The notes: generated by a model from the sequence alone, not told the origin. DNA of 25,915 nucleotides from Mageeibacillus sp. UBA5734 (GCA_002419365.1 DIGA01000086.1:1-25915), one strand, 5' to 3'. Counted from the stretch's first letter, positions 1-8,402 are shown. A program made the numbers and translations.

Positions 1-16
1 AGGCTGTCAATAAAGG

Positions 17-38
17 AAAAGGGACCCGGTCCCTTTTT
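17..38 (-). terminator. Probable intrinsic terminator of dut
   Basis: The palindrome GGGACC-C-GGTCCC (21-33) is flanked by AAAA on the left and TTTTT on the right, so it could act in either direction. On the minus strand it starts at the stop codon of dut and ends in TTTT. The central loop is formally one base, so some inner pairs must open in RNA. Nothing else is visible in bases 1-16. Confidence 0.5.
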
Positions 39-679
39 CAGCCAGTGGAGCCGAAGCCGCCACCGCGGTTGTGGCCGATGGTTTCGGGGGCGGTGTGTTC
101 GGTGAATGTGGCGTGTTCGTGGCGGGCGATGACCATCTGGGCGATGCGGTCGCCTTTCTGGATGTAGAGGGTGCCGTAGGGGTTGTCCTGGGGATCGAGG
201 AACAGGGTGGTATCGAGCAGGGTTTGGAGCGCGTCGTTTGCGAGCTGGGCTGTGTCGGTGATGCGGTCGCGCAGGCGGATGGCACGGTGGGTGGTCAGGA
301 TTTCGCTGAGCAGGGCCGGATTCTGGGCGATCCGGCCAGGCAATGTGGCGGGATTGAAGGTGTTTTGCAGGATGACACCGACTTCGTTGCGGTAGTCGGC
401 ATCGATGGTGCCGGGTGAATTGGGCAGGCGGAGGTCGGTTTTCAGCGACAGGCCGCTGCGGGGACGGATCTGGGCTTCGGTGCCAGCAGGCAGGGCGATG
501 ATCAGATCGAGCGGCAGAACGACCGTTTCGCCGGGCCGGATCGCAAGGTCCCGGGTGGCAAACAGGTCACAGCCCGCGGCGTGCTTGGAAGCATAAACCG
601 GCAGGCGGCCGTCCGGTCCAAGACGGATCGGGACCTGGATTGAGTCGTCTGTGTTGATGGTTTCATGGAGTTCGATCAT
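38..679 (-). CDS. dut: dUTP diphosphatase (dUTPase) with a large internal insertion
   Basis: This enzyme hydrolyses dUTP to dUMP and pyrophosphate, keeping uracil out of DNA and supplying dUMP for thymidylate synthesis. All five trimeric-dUTPase motifs are visible: I HAAGCDLFA (33-41), II RPRSGLSLK (72-80), III GTIDADYRNEVG (90-101), IV KGDRIAQ (175-181) and V RGGGFGSTG at the C-terminus (205-213). The catalytic Asp lies in motif III. At 213 residues it is much longer than usual bacterial trimeric dUTPases (about 145-155), because roughly 60 residues (about 108-170) sit between motifs III and IV. The chosen ATG has only a weak, distant AAGGA upstream. It is the last gene of the zapA-U32-dut run, 70 nt after the U32 gene. 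The enzyme assignment is firm; the role of the insert is unknown. Confidence 0.93.
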   Translation of the reverse strand: MIELHETINTDDSIQVPIRLGPDGRLPVYASKHAAGCDLFATRDLAIRPGETVVLPLDLIIALPAGTEAQIRPRSGLSLKTDLRLPNSPGTIDADYRNEVGVILQNTFNPATLPGRIAQNPALLSEILTTHRAIRLRDRITDTAQLANDALQTLLDTTLFLDPQDNPYGTLYIQKGDRIAQMVIARHEHATFTEHTAPETIGHNRGGGFGSTG

Positions 680-749
680 GGTTGGAGGGGATTCCTTTCT
701 GTCGGGGTCGGTTGCGCGGACGTTTTTGGGGGGAGCTATCGCGTAGCCC

Positions 750-3320
750 TCAAATGACGCCGCGCTGGTAATGGCCGGTGGTGAGGCGTGTGTCCAGCCG
801 GTTGGCGATTTGCTGGGCCAGAGCCAGGAAATCAGCGCTGGCCTTCTTCCCTGCTGCTGGTGAAACTGACAGAAGTTGCCGCGCTGACTCGATCAGGGCA
901 CGCCGCTCGGACGGAGTTTCATCCATGAAATAGAGACGCGAACGCCAGGACTGTGCCGGGCCGAGGATGGTTTGAAGGGTGGTGAATTCGTCGGGCACAG
1001 CGAGCAGGTCGCTACCCAGCAGGTCGGCTTGACAGGTCCGCGGGTGCGGAAGCACCAGGAAACGGGCGCCTTTGCGGTCGGTCAGCCATTCAGGCTGTCC
1101 ATCATCGGGCTGGGAAGAGCGAACGCAGCGCCGGCACTGTTCCTTATTCTTGCCGATCGGGCAATAGGCCGTGCTCATCAGGCGCAGGCGACCGTAAAGG
1201 GGTCTTTCGATCGTCAGAGCGTGGGTCTTCGGATGGGCTGAAAAGTCAGACAAGACTTCGGTTAGCTGGTCAATGTTGAGTTCCAGTGATGGACAGAGGG
1301 TCGTTGCACCACGGTCTGCCGCCTGAATCAATGCTGAAGTATTAAAAAGGTTGGCGGTCGTATCGGCGATCCATAGACGATTTTCCTGATTCGGATCCCA
1401 ATAGGCTGGCCACGCGGTGCAGACACCTTCGATCGGCCACCGGGCAGCTGCGGTGAGCAAGTCGGGCAAGACTGTGGCCTGTTGGCCTGTGACCAGGGGT
1501 GGCCAATGGACGACGATCCGGGCGTTGGGTTCTTTAGCGTGAATGGCTGCAGCAGCCGATGCGATGCGTGCATTGTCCAGCGCGAGCAGCGGCAGGATGT
1601 AGACATCGGCGCCACAGGCAATCTCTGTTTCGTGCTCAGGCAGCTGGTGGAAAAACGCCGAAATCTCGAGCCAACGGGTGCTCTTTTCAGAATCCGTGGC
1701 GGTTGCAGGAGATGATTTAGGCTTGGGTGGCTGAGTTCTGGCCGGAGACTGCTCTGTCACCGATATTTTACGCCGGGCTGTTTGTGCCAGCTGGTCACCA
1801 AGCTGGGCGAGGGCCTCGCGCCGTAATTGGTTGAGCTGGCTGATGGTCAGATGAATGGGGTCGGCGTGGGTGATCTCGGCGACCCGGAAAGCAGTGCCAC
1901 CGGTTTTCTTCAACTGTTGTTCGGCCCGGTCTGGCTGTAAAGGCTGGACGGCTGGATCAGGGGAATATGGGACGGTGGCTGAGCAGCCGGCAAATGGTCC
2001 GGAAATAACTGCGGCGTCAAGAGATTGGGCGGTGAGCATCATGCAGATGGCGGTTTTGCGGCTGTCAGCCTGCAGTGCCTGTTGTTCGGCCCGATGGTCG
2101 CTCATGCGGTAGACCAGATCGCCGCGCTGCAGGTTGCGCAGCACATCAGGGTGGAAACCCTTGATGAGCAGGCCGTCTGGACTGGACTGGCAGGATCCGA
2201 TCGGGGCACTGGCGATGGCCTGTTCAGCGGCCGGCGGCTGTGGGCGGCGCACAGACAGGATGTCACCGGCAGCAAGCGGCAACGGATGGATGGACTGGAG
2301 CCAAAGCTGCCCTTTTCCAGCCTCGATCCGGCTGATTGTGCCTGCCGGGACGCCGTGGCTGCCCGGTAATCCGTGGACCATCAGATTTTGGTAGGTGTGA
2401 CCGCGCCAATAATCGGTGGTAAACGAGCCGTCACGGTTAAAAGCCTGGAGCAGCCGTTCCTGGAGCGTCGCGATTTCAGAGGGCCAACGGTCAATGATAG
2501 CGCGCGCAGTCAGGCCTTCAGCCAGGAGTTGAACGTAACGATCCAGAGCCAGGCGATACGTGCCTACTGCTTGACCGACATAAGCCGGACTGCGCATCCG
2601 GCCCTCGATTTTCAGGGAATGGACTCCGGACTGGACCAATTCTGGCAGATGAAGCAATAAGGCTTGGTCTTTGGGGCTATACAGGGCGCCAGACTCGCGG
2701 CCAAGCTGGTAATCGAGGCGGCAGGGCTGCGCACAGGCGCCGCGATTGCCGCTGCGACCGCCGATCAGGCTGCTCATCAGGCACTGGCCGGAAAAGCAGA
2801 TGCAGAGCGCGCCGTGGATGAAGACCTCGGTTTCGAGACCTTTCTGGCGGGCCATCGCTGCCAGTCCGGCGATTTCCCGGCCACTCAGCTCGCGCGGCAA
2901 CACGATGCGCTCGAGGCCCAGATCCAAGGCCAAGTCCATGTCACTGGAGCGGGCCAGGGTCATCTGGGTGCTGCCATGCAGTGGGATTTCAGGAAGTTGA
3001 CGCTGCAATTCCCGGATCAGGCCTGGATCCTGGACAATAATCGCATCGATACCGGTTGCGGCGGCTTCACGGGCCAGGTCGAGGGCGGCAGGCAGTTCAT
3101 CGTTGCGGAGCAAGGTGTTGAGTGCGAGGTAGCCACGTGCAGAATGTTCATGCAAAAAGCGGATCGCAGCGGGCAGTTGTTCCAAGGTCAAGTTTTTTGC
3201 CGCACTCCGGGCGCTGAAACGGTCAAGGCCGAAATAAACGGCATCGGCTCCATTTTTCACAGCGGCTTCCAGGGCTTCGACGCTGCCCGCTGGTGCTAAA
3301 AGTTCGGGTATGGGAATCAA
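750..3320 (-). CDS. U32 family peptidase / RlhA-like protein with C-terminal extension
   Basis: This is an 856-residue U32 protein. It starts with the family signature ELLAPAGSVEALEAAVKNGA, followed by DAVYFG, HGSTQM, and a Cys-rich block at residues 173-200 (CICFSGQC, then RGACAQPC). A further Cys cluster (YCPIGKN...C..C) lies near the C-terminus. Family members include collagenase-annotated proteases and RlhA-type enzymes acting in 23S rRNA hydroxylation; length and the extra C-terminal region match the longer DUF3656-containing class. The exact reaction cannot be read from sequence. The start is TTG at 3318-3320: GGAGGA (3327-3332) is 7 nt upstream and the TTG overlaps the zapA stop as TTGA, so translation is probably coupled to zapA. 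The middle and C-terminal parts are poorly conserved by eye. Confidence 0.85.
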   Translation of the reverse strand: MIPIPELLAPAGSVEALEAAVKNGADAVYFGLDRFSARSAAKNLTLEQLPAAIRFLHEHSARGYLALNTLLRNDELPAALDLAREAAATGIDAIIVQDPGLIRELQRQLPEIPLHGSTQMTLARSSDMDLALDLGLERIVLPRELSGREIAGLAAMARQKGLETEVFIHGALCICFSGQCLMSSLIGGRSGNRGACAQPCRLDYQLGRESGALYSPKDQALLLHLPELVQSGVHSLKIEGRMRSPAYVGQAVGTYRLALDRYVQLLAEGLTARAIIDRWPSEIATLQERLLQAFNRDGSFTTDYWRGHTYQNLMVHGLPGSHGVPAGTISRIEAGKGQLWLQSIHPLPLAAGDILSVRRPQPPAAEQAIASAPIGSCQSSPDGLLIKGFHPDVLRNLQRGDLVYRMSDHRAEQQALQADSRKTAICMMLTAQSLDAAVISGPFAGCSATVPYSPDPAVQPLQPDRAEQQLKKTGGTAFRVAEITHADPIHLTISQLNQLRREALAQLGDQLAQTARRKISVTEQSPARTQPPKPKSSPATATDSEKSTRWLEISAFFHQLPEHETEIACGADVYILPLLALDNARIASAAAAIHAKEPNARIVVHWPPLVTGQQATVLPDLLTAAARWPIEGVCTAWPAYWDPNQENRLWIADTTANLFNTSALIQAADRGATTLCPSLELNIDQLTEVLSDFSAHPKTHALTIERPLYGRLRLMSTAYCPIGKNKEQCRRCVRSSQPDDGQPEWLTDRKGARFLVLPHPRTCQADLLGSDLLAVPDEFTTLQTILGPAQSWRSRLYFMDETPSERRALIESARQLLSVSPAAGKKASADFLALAQQIANRLDTRLTTGHYQRGVI

Positions 3321-3976
3321 ATGTAGTCCTCCAGTCTGGACTGCTGGTAGCCTGCCAGGGTCAGAGGCACGTGTACAAGGTGAGGGCCTTCGGACTCGGA
3401 GTCAGATTCAGGGGTGGATTCGGTTTCGGGTTCCGGGATGGGCTCGGAGTCCGGTCCGGTTTCGGGTTCCGGGATGGGCTCGGGCTCAGAGTCCGGGATG
3501 GGTTCCGATCCGTCATCCAAGTTGTCCGTTTCGTTGTCAGTTTCGCCATCACCCCGATTGGTTGGTGCATCCGCTTTTTCCTTAGCATCGGCAGCGGCCA
3601 GAATCTGTTCAAAGCGTTTTTCATATTCGGCGATCAAGCGCTGCATGTGCAGTTGGTCCTTGCGCATGTCCCAGTTTTGCTCCCGGACGCGGTCGAGCTC
3701 GGTTTTGAGTTGCTGCGTCTGCTGGGCCAGGGAATCTTTTTCCTTTTGCAGGCTTTCGCTGTGGCGCCGAAATTTGTTGACCTCGTCCATGGCGTTGACG
3801 AGCGCCAGAATGGTGGCCATGGATTGGCTGAGATGCGGGCTGGCCAAAAGAACCTGGCGGATCATTTCGTCTGCCTGGGCAGCCATTTTGCGGATATGGG
3901 TCTCGTCCTCGGTGGCGGCCAACTGGTAAGCAACGCCGGCGATCCGGACGTTGACGCGTTTGACTGTATCTGGCAC
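3317..3976 (-). CDS. zapA: Cell division protein ZapA with acidic Pro/Glu-rich tail
   Basis: ZapA binds and cross-links FtsZ filaments at the division septum. The N-terminal ZapA domain (about 1-65) reads VNVRIAGVAYQLAATEDE, then IRKMAAQADEMI and a conserved ALVNAMDEV segment. A long coiled coil follows to about residue 128. The last 90 residues are a low-complexity acidic tail of repeated EPIPEPET units ending in a short ordered-looking segment. ZapA proteins are usually about 90-130 residues, so the 219-residue length is due to the tail. The start is GTG, with GGAG 9 nt upstream; no better ATG is available. It is first in an operon with the U32 gene and dut, and zapA next to U32 genes is a recurrent Firmicutes arrangement. 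Confidence 0.85.
   Translation of the reverse strand: MPDTVKRVNVRIAGVAYQLAATEDETHIRKMAAQADEMIRQVLLASPHLSQSMATILALVNAMDEVNKFRRHSESLQKEKDSLAQQTQQLKTELDRVREQNWDMRKDQLHMQRLIAEYEKRFEQILAAADAKEKADAPTNRGDGETDNETDNLDDGSEPIPDSEPEPIPEPETGPDSEPIPEPETESTPESDSESEGPHLVHVPLTLAGYQQSRLEDYI
3421..3483. repeat. 27-bp direct repeat within the zapA tail
   Basis: A 27-bp stretch at 3421-3447 is repeated exactly at 3457-3483, a period of 36 bp or 12 codons. It encodes the repeated EPIPEPET unit. A shorter partial copy follows near 3490-3505. Such in-frame minisatellites can change length without breaking the reading frame. Confidence 0.85.
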
Positions 3977-4072
3977 GGGTGTTTACTCCAAAACATAGTG
4001 ATAGGCGCACAGGCGCGCGATAGGCCGGGGCATACTGGATCGGCTGGAAAAAGATCAACCGGAGCTCTGTCC

Positions 4073-4101
4073 AGTATAATTCACGCCAGCGCAGACGGCA
4101 A
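4073..4101 (-). promoter_or_regulatory. Probable sigma-A promoter of the zapA operon
   Basis: On the minus strand, TTGCCG (4096-4101) and TATACT (4073-4078) are separated by 17 bp. The predicted start is near 4066, about 90 nt before the zapA GTG. The promoter lies directly after the pckG terminator, as expected where a new transcription unit begins. Confidence 0.55.
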
Positions 4102-4102
4102 C

Positions 4103-4140
4103 AGAAAACCAGCCTGCTTCGCTTGGGCAAAGCAGGCTGG
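4103..4140 (-). terminator. Intrinsic terminator of pckG
   Basis: Perfect 11-bp arms, CCAGCCTGCTT (4109-4119) and AAGCAGGCTGG (4130-4140), enclose a 10-nt loop. On the minus strand the stem is followed by TTTTCTGTT. It lies 83 nt downstream of the pckG stop codon. No gene is visible in 4141-4223. Confidence 0.85.
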
Positions 4141-4223
4141 CATGTTTATAAAAAGTCAGGATTAAGTCAGAAGACTGAAAAATGATTAGGCTCGGCTCGA
4201 TGTATGAGCTTGAGCAGCTGTTC

Positions 4224-6023
4224 TCAGGCCATTGCGTTGAGGCGTTGTTCGAGGGCATCGAGCTGGTGGGCCAGTTCGACCGGCAGCTTTTCGCCATAGG
4301 AGGTGTAGTGGGCGCGGATCGATTCGACCTCGGCCAGCCATTCTTCCTTGTTGACCTTGAGCAGCTCGGCCATGTCGGCGGCGCTGACGTCAAGACCGTT
4401 GGTGTCGATGGCAGACTCGGTCGGCATGTAGCCGATGGCGGTCTTGACTGCTTCACCTTTGCCGGAGACGCGTTCGACGACCCACTTGAGGACGCGGCTG
4501 TTTTCGCCGAAACCGGGCCAGAGCCATTTGCCGTTCTCGTCTTTGCGGAACCAGTTGACATAGAAGATCTTGGGCAGTTTGTCTTCGGTCGACTTGGAAC
4601 CGACGTTGATCCAGTGCTGTAGGTAGTCGCAGACATGGTAGCCACAGAAGGGCAGCATGGCAAATGGATCGCGGCGGACCTGGCCGATCTTGTCGGAGAT
4701 GGCGGCGGCGGTGATTTCCGAGCCCATGATCGAGCCGAGGAAGACACCATGGTTCCAGTCAAAGCTCTCGTGGACCAGCGGAATGGTGGATTTGCGGCGG
4801 CCACCGACGAGGATCGCAGAGATCGGCACGCCGGCCGGGTCTTCCCATTCGGGGGCGATGACCGGGCACTGCTTGGCCGGAGCGGTGAAACGGGCATTGG
4901 GGTGGGCGGCCGGTTCGCCGGACGCTTTGGTCCAGTCGCGGCCTTTCCAGTCGATCAGGTGCTCCGGTGCATCGGTGCCGATGCCTTCCCACCAGACGTC
5001 ACCGTCATCGGTCAGGCCGACATTGGTGAAGATGGTGTTCTTGTCGATGCTGCGCATGGCGTTGAAGTTGGAGTCATCGGAGGTACCCGGTGCAACACCG
5101 AAGAAGCCGGCTTCAGGATTGATGGCATAGAGGCGGCCGTCGGCACCGTATTTCATCCAGGCGATGTCGTCACCGATGGTTTCGACTTTCCAGCCGGGGA
5201 TGGTCGGGATCAGCATGGCCAGGTTGGTTTTGCCGCAGGCGCTCGGGAAAGCACCGGCGATGTATTTGACGTCGCCTTCAGGACTGGTCAGGCGCAGGAT
5301 CAGCATGTGCTCGGCGAGCCAGCCTTCATCGCGGGCCTGGACGGAAGCGATGCGCAGGGCGAAGCACTTCTTGCCAAGAAGGGCGTTGCCGCCGTAACCG
5401 GAGCCGTAGGACCAGATCAGGCGTTCTTCCGGGAAGTGGCTGATGTATTTCTGCTCGATCGGGGCACAGGGCCAGGAGACGTCCTGCTGGCCTTCGGCAA
5501 GAGGGGCTCCGATCGAATGCAGGCAAGGTACGAATTCGCCGTCGGTGCCGAGGGTGTCAAGGACCGCCTGGCCGATGCGGGTCATGATGCGCATGTTGAC
5601 AACAACATAGGGGCTGTCGGTGATTTCGACGCCGATTTTGGAAATCGGGGAGCCGATCGGACCCATCGAGAAGGGGATGACATAGAGGGTGCGGCCCTTC
5701 ATGCAGCCATTGTAGAGGCCTTTCATAGTTTCCTTGAGCTCGGACGGATCGATCCAGTTGTTGGTCGGACCGGCATCTTCCTGCTTGACAGAGGCGATGT
5801 AGGTGCGGTTTTCGACACGGGCAACGTCGGATGCATCACTGCGGAACAGGTAGCAGCCAGGGCGTTTGTCCTGGTTAAGCAGAGTCGCTGCACCGGTTTT
5901 GACCATCAGGTCTAACAGGCGCTGGTTTTCTTCCTCAGATCCGTCGCACCAGTAGATCGAGTCCGGTTGAGTCATTTTTGCAACTTCGTCAACCCATGCT
6001 TGCAATTTGGCGTGTTTGTTCAT
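4224..6023 (-). CDS. pckG: Phosphoenolpyruvate carboxykinase (GTP)
   Basis: This enzyme interconverts oxaloacetate plus GTP with PEP, CO2 and GDP, in gluconeogenesis or, in some anaerobes, in PEP carboxylation. The protein is 599 residues, normal for the GTP-dependent family. Visible are the P-loop-like kinase-1 motif AFPSACGKTNLA (about 258-269) carrying the reactive Cys, kinase-2 GDDIAW (284-289), FSMGPIGSP (118-126) and the downstream ILVGGRRKSTIPLV segment. ATP-type PEPCK has a different architecture. The reading frame is open to a TTG at 6068, but ATG 6021-6023 is preferred: GGAAGGAG lies 7 nt upstream and MNKHAKLQAWVDEV fits family N-termini. It has its own promoter and terminator, so it is probably monocistronic. 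A 31-codon ORF in the leader overlaps its start. Confidence 0.96.
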   Translation of the reverse strand: MNKHAKLQAWVDEVAKMTQPDSIYWCDGSEEENQRLLDLMVKTGAATLLNQDKRPGCYLFRSDASDVARVENRTYIASVKQEDAGPTNNWIDPSELKETMKGLYNGCMKGRTLYVIPFSMGPIGSPISKIGVEITDSPYVVVNMRIMTRIGQAVLDTLGTDGEFVPCLHSIGAPLAEGQQDVSWPCAPIEQKYISHFPEERLIWSYGSGYGGNALLGKKCFALRIASVQARDEGWLAEHMLILRLTSPEGDVKYIAGAFPSACGKTNLAMLIPTIPGWKVETIGDDIAWMKYGADGRLYAINPEAGFFGVAPGTSDDSNFNAMRSIDKNTIFTNVGLTDDGDVWWEGIGTDAPEHLIDWKGRDWTKASGEPAAHPNARFTAPAKQCPVIAPEWEDPAGVPISAILVGGRRKSTIPLVHESFDWNHGVFLGSIMGSEITAAAISDKIGQVRRDPFAMLPFCGYHVCDYLQHWINVGSKSTEDKLPKIFYVNWFRKDENGKWLWPGFGENSRVLKWVVERVSGKGEAVKTAIGYMPTESAIDTNGLDVSAADMAELLKVNKEEWLAEVESIRAHYTSYGEKLPVELAHQLDALEQRLNAMA

Positions 6024-6115
6024 GACAGGGCTCCTTCCAGAAATAAATTGTTCGCCGTCCCTCCGCAATCGTTTCCGATAAAAAAGTTCTGGCTGTTCCC
6101 TCGCGTCCCGTACAT
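6020..6115 (-). CDS. Possible 31-codon leader ORF overlapping the pckG start
   Basis: ATG at 6113-6115 opens a frame of 31 codons beginning MYGTRGNSQNFF and ending LFLEGALS. Its TGA (6020-6022) overlaps the pckG ATG in the arrangement TCATGA. A G-rich stretch (GGGGGGAAC) lies just upstream of the ATG and could act as a ribosome binding site. The frame lies wholly within the predicted pckG leader. All three minus frames are open over much of this leader, so chance is a serious alternative. If real, it could couple pckG translation to leader translation. No family is recognised. Confidence 0.3.
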   Translation of the reverse strand: MYGTRGNSQNFFIGNDCGGTANNLFLEGALS

Positions 6116-6142
6116 TGTTCCCCCCAAGACGCTATGAAGTCA

Positions 6143-6171
6143 ATCGTATCATACGGGTTTTGAGAATTCAA
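6143..6171 (-). promoter_or_regulatory. Probable sigma-A promoter of pckG
   Basis: On the minus strand TTGAAT (6166-6171) and TACGAT (6143-6148) are 17 bp apart. The predicted start is near 6136, giving a leader of about 112 nt. The promoter overlaps the last codons of rsmA, so pckG can be controlled separately from the upstream operon. Confidence 0.6.
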
Positions 6172-7015
6172 TAATTGAATAATAGAGTTTGGCAAGTTGC
6201 GCCGGCGTCAACGATTCAGCCCGGACAGTCCTTGCAGCGGGCAGATTCTCGATCAGATCGAGCCATGTGTCCGGCAGGATTTTGCCATGTCCAGCCAGAG
6301 TAGATCCATTGAGATTGTTGTAAAGGGTTTTACGGCGCTGATGAAAGCAAGCTTGCAGGTATTGGCCGAAGCTGGCCAGGTCTTGGGCCCTGACAAGCTG
6401 TTCGCGATGGGGCTTGAGTTGGAGAACGACCGAATCGACATGGGGCTGGGGGTAATAGCTCCCCCTCCCAACCGACAGGACACGGCGCAGGGTGCCAATA
6501 CAGGCTGCGATGATCCCTACTGGGCTGTAACCTTTGCTGCCGACAGGGGCCATGATCCGTTCCGCTGCCTCTTTCTGCATCATCAGTGTCAGACTCTGGC
6601 AAAAAGGCAATTCGGTCATGATCTTGAGCATCAGGTCGGTGGTGACATAATAGGGCAGATTGGCCACGACTTTCACCGGCCCAGTCCACTCGTGGCACAG
6701 TTGCCTCAGGTCCTGCGCAAGGGCGTCACCATGGACGAGGGCAGTATTGGCAAATGGCGCAAGTGTGTGGGATAGTGCAGGCAGAACATGGCGGTCGATC
6801 TCAATGGCGACGACTCGCCCCGCATATTTTGCCAGTTCGACCGTCAGATGACCGACACCGGGTCCGATTTCTATCACCAGGTCTGCCGCTGATAGTTCAG
6901 CCAGATCGACAATACGTGAAACGACCCGTTCATCGACCAGGAAATTCTGGCCAAGGGAGCGGGTCGGCTGGATGTTGAATTGTGTCAGGAGCGCTTTGGT
7001 TTGCGCCAGATTCAT
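6149..7015 (-). CDS. rsmA: 16S rRNA (adenine1518/1519-N6)-dimethyltransferase
   Basis: RsmA (KsgA) dimethylates two adjacent adenines in the 3'-terminal helix 45 of 16S rRNA using S-adenosylmethionine, late in 30S assembly. The 288-residue protein shows LGQNFLVD (21-28), the SAM-binding VIEIGPGVGHLT (47-58), IEID (71-74) and the catalytic NLPYY motif (119-123), then FHQRRKTLYNNL near the C-terminus. The frame is open upstream to 7084, but ATG 7013-7015 is chosen: it gives the usual MNLAQTKALL..QPTRSLGQNF N-terminus, avoids overlap with the upstream gene, and has GAGG 11 nt upstream. It lies 13 nt after the G5/3D gene, matching the yabE...ksgA neighbourhood of Bacillus but without rnmV. Confidence 0.96.
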   Translation of the reverse strand: MNLAQTKALLTQFNIQPTRSLGQNFLVDERVVSRIVDLAELSAADLVIEIGPGVGHLTVELAKYAGRVVAIEIDRHVLPALSHTLAPFANTALVHGDALAQDLRQLCHEWTGPVKVVANLPYYVTTDLMLKIMTELPFCQSLTLMMQKEAAERIMAPVGSKGYSPVGIIAACIGTLRRVLSVGRGSYYPQPHVDSVVLQLKPHREQLVRAQDLASFGQYLQACFHQRRKTLYNNLNGSTLAGHGKILPDTWLDLIENLPAARTVRAESLTPAQLAKLYYSIIEFSKPV

Positions 7016-7028
7016 GCGGCCAGGTACC

Positions 7029-8345
7029 TCAGGGGAAAGATAGGATGTACGCCGTGCGGTTGGCAGTGGGCAAGGCCTTGCCATTCAGGGTCTCTCCAGG
7101 ATTATAGCAGACATCGAGCAGCTCATGGTTGCTGTGAACGCCATGCAGATCGGCAATAACCCCCAGGCCATAGCCCTCAATAAAAACGATCGTCCCCATT
7201 GGTAGTGTTGGGTAGACTTTTCCATCGATGCGTTTGCCATACGTGGCAACCAGTCCGCGCTGGGCTGGCACTCCTGATGCGGTGTTGTGATTGATCGCAG
7301 GCGAGTGGTCGCCCATATGCATGCAGACCTCGAGTCCATCGTAGCTGGTGATCCGGCGTTTGCTGACGGATTCGTAAGCAAAGGTCTTGCCATCGACCGT
7401 GATTGTGCCATCGCCATTGTCACTGAATGTCTCGTAATTCTGGCGGCCGTTTTCTTTGAGCAGCGACTTGATCTGGTCAAAACTATTGAGCACAGTCGAC
7501 CCGACCCGGCGCCGGTCGATTGGCTTGATGACGACCTTGGTGCCGCGGCTGATCACTTCCTGGACAGGGTCTTTGATGATCTCGGTGCCGACCTGCTCGC
7601 GGCTGATGAAGACACCGTCTTCATAGATCTCTTCGAAAATCAGGTCGCGCTGGCCTTTCTCACCTGGGGTGGTTACCGCGGTTTTGCCAACTTCCAGATC
7701 TGGATTGTCGACATAGACCTTGCTGTAGGGGATCTCTTCAGTGATCCGGTACTCACGTTTGTCTACGGCGATATAGACCAGCGTGTCGTCGGCGGGTTGT
7801 TCCACCCGGCTGCCATCGGACAGGTCAATGTCGTCATAGCCCGAGCGCGAAAGCAGGTCGATGCTGGTCAGGGGTTCGCTGACGGCTTCGACTGCCAGGC
7901 CACTCCACATCAGGGTGAATTCGGATCGGCGCGTGATCGACAACTCATAGGCTTGGCCTGGTTCGAGAGGAAGATCGGCTGGCAGGCTCATCAAGTCATG
8001 GTCACCGATCTGGACCTGGGCCTCATCGACCGCGTCCATCAGGCGGCTGGCATAGGTCATCTGTTCGACCCTGCCCTCCGGCTGTAAAATGGTGACCTGA
8101 CTGGGAATTTTACTCAAATCAAGCAGGACCGTGTGCTCGAGATGGGGAATCAGCAGGGTTGCCCAAAGCATCAGGGCCATCACGAGCAAAAGCAGCAAGC
8201 GAAAGGCTGTCCGGCTGGTCCTCAGATCCATGATCCGGGCCAGGGGTACTGCTGCAAGGCGGCGAGACTGTGCCATCACGGCTGGCAGGAAACCAGTTAA
8301 AAAGGCTGGCCCTTCGGGGTGTGATCGTCTTTTCATGTTTTGCAT
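7029..8345 (-). CDS. YabE-like G5 and 3D domain cell-surface protein
   Basis: This protein is probably membrane-anchored, with an extracytoplasmic cell-wall-active domain. The 438-residue form has a basic N-terminus, one membrane segment (about 47-67), DUF348-like segments (about 71-140), a G5 domain (about 190-270, PYSKVYVDNPDLEVGKT ... GTK) and a C-terminal 3D domain (about 364-415). The 3D domain is named for three Asp residues, here probably D374, D399 and D411. YabE-type proteins are linked to peptidoglycan lysis or resuscitation-like functions. The ATG at 8343-8345 has GAGGAGG 5 nt upstream. A downstream in-frame ATG (8334-8336) coincides with the predicted transcription start of a near-consensus promoter, so the start is not settled. 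It is co-directional with rsmA, 13 nt apart. Confidence 0.85.
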   Translation of the reverse strand: MQNMKRRSHPEGPAFLTGFLPAVMAQSRRLAAVPLARIMDLRTSRTAFRLLLLLVMALMLWATLLIPHLEHTVLLDLSKIPSQVTILQPEGRVEQMTYASRLMDAVDEAQVQIGDHDLMSLPADLPLEPGQAYELSITRRSEFTLMWSGLAVEAVSEPLTSIDLLSRSGYDDIDLSDGSRVEQPADDTLVYIAVDKREYRITEEIPYSKVYVDNPDLEVGKTAVTTPGEKGQRDLIFEEIYEDGVFISREQVGTEIIKDPVQEVISRGTKVVIKPIDRRRVGSTVLNSFDQIKSLLKENGRQNYETFSDNGDGTITVDGKTFAYESVSKRRITSYDGLEVCMHMGDHSPAINHNTASGVPAQRGLVATYGKRIDGKVYPTLPMGTIVFIEGYGLGVIADLHGVHSNHELLDVCYNPGETLNGKALPTANRTAYILSFP

Positions 8346-8372
8346 TATGGCCTCCTCGCTGTTTTTTGTCAA
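8344..8372 (-). promoter_or_regulatory. Strong promoter-like sequence at the start of the G5/3D gene
   Basis: On the minus strand, TTGACA (8367-8372), a 17-bp spacer and CATAAT (8344-8349) match sigma-A at 11 of 12 positions. The -10 box overlaps the first candidate ATG. The predicted +1, seven bases downstream, is the A of an in-frame ATG at 8334-8336, so an mRNA from here would be leaderless. The alternative is chance overlap with a conventional SD-led start. Confidence 0.45.
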
Positions 8373-8391
8373 TTTTTGCTGTTTTTTGAGG

Positions 8392-8402
8392 GTCAAATTG
8401 AC
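8392..8402. promoter_or_regulatory. Operator-like palindrome between divergent genes
   Basis: GTCAA-A-TTGAC is a perfect 11-bp inverted repeat in the divergent spacer between the G5/3D gene and the plus-strand membrane protein. A third half-site, TGTCAA, is the -35 box of the minus-strand promoter. This suggests, but does not show, a shared regulator binding site. Confidence 0.25.
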
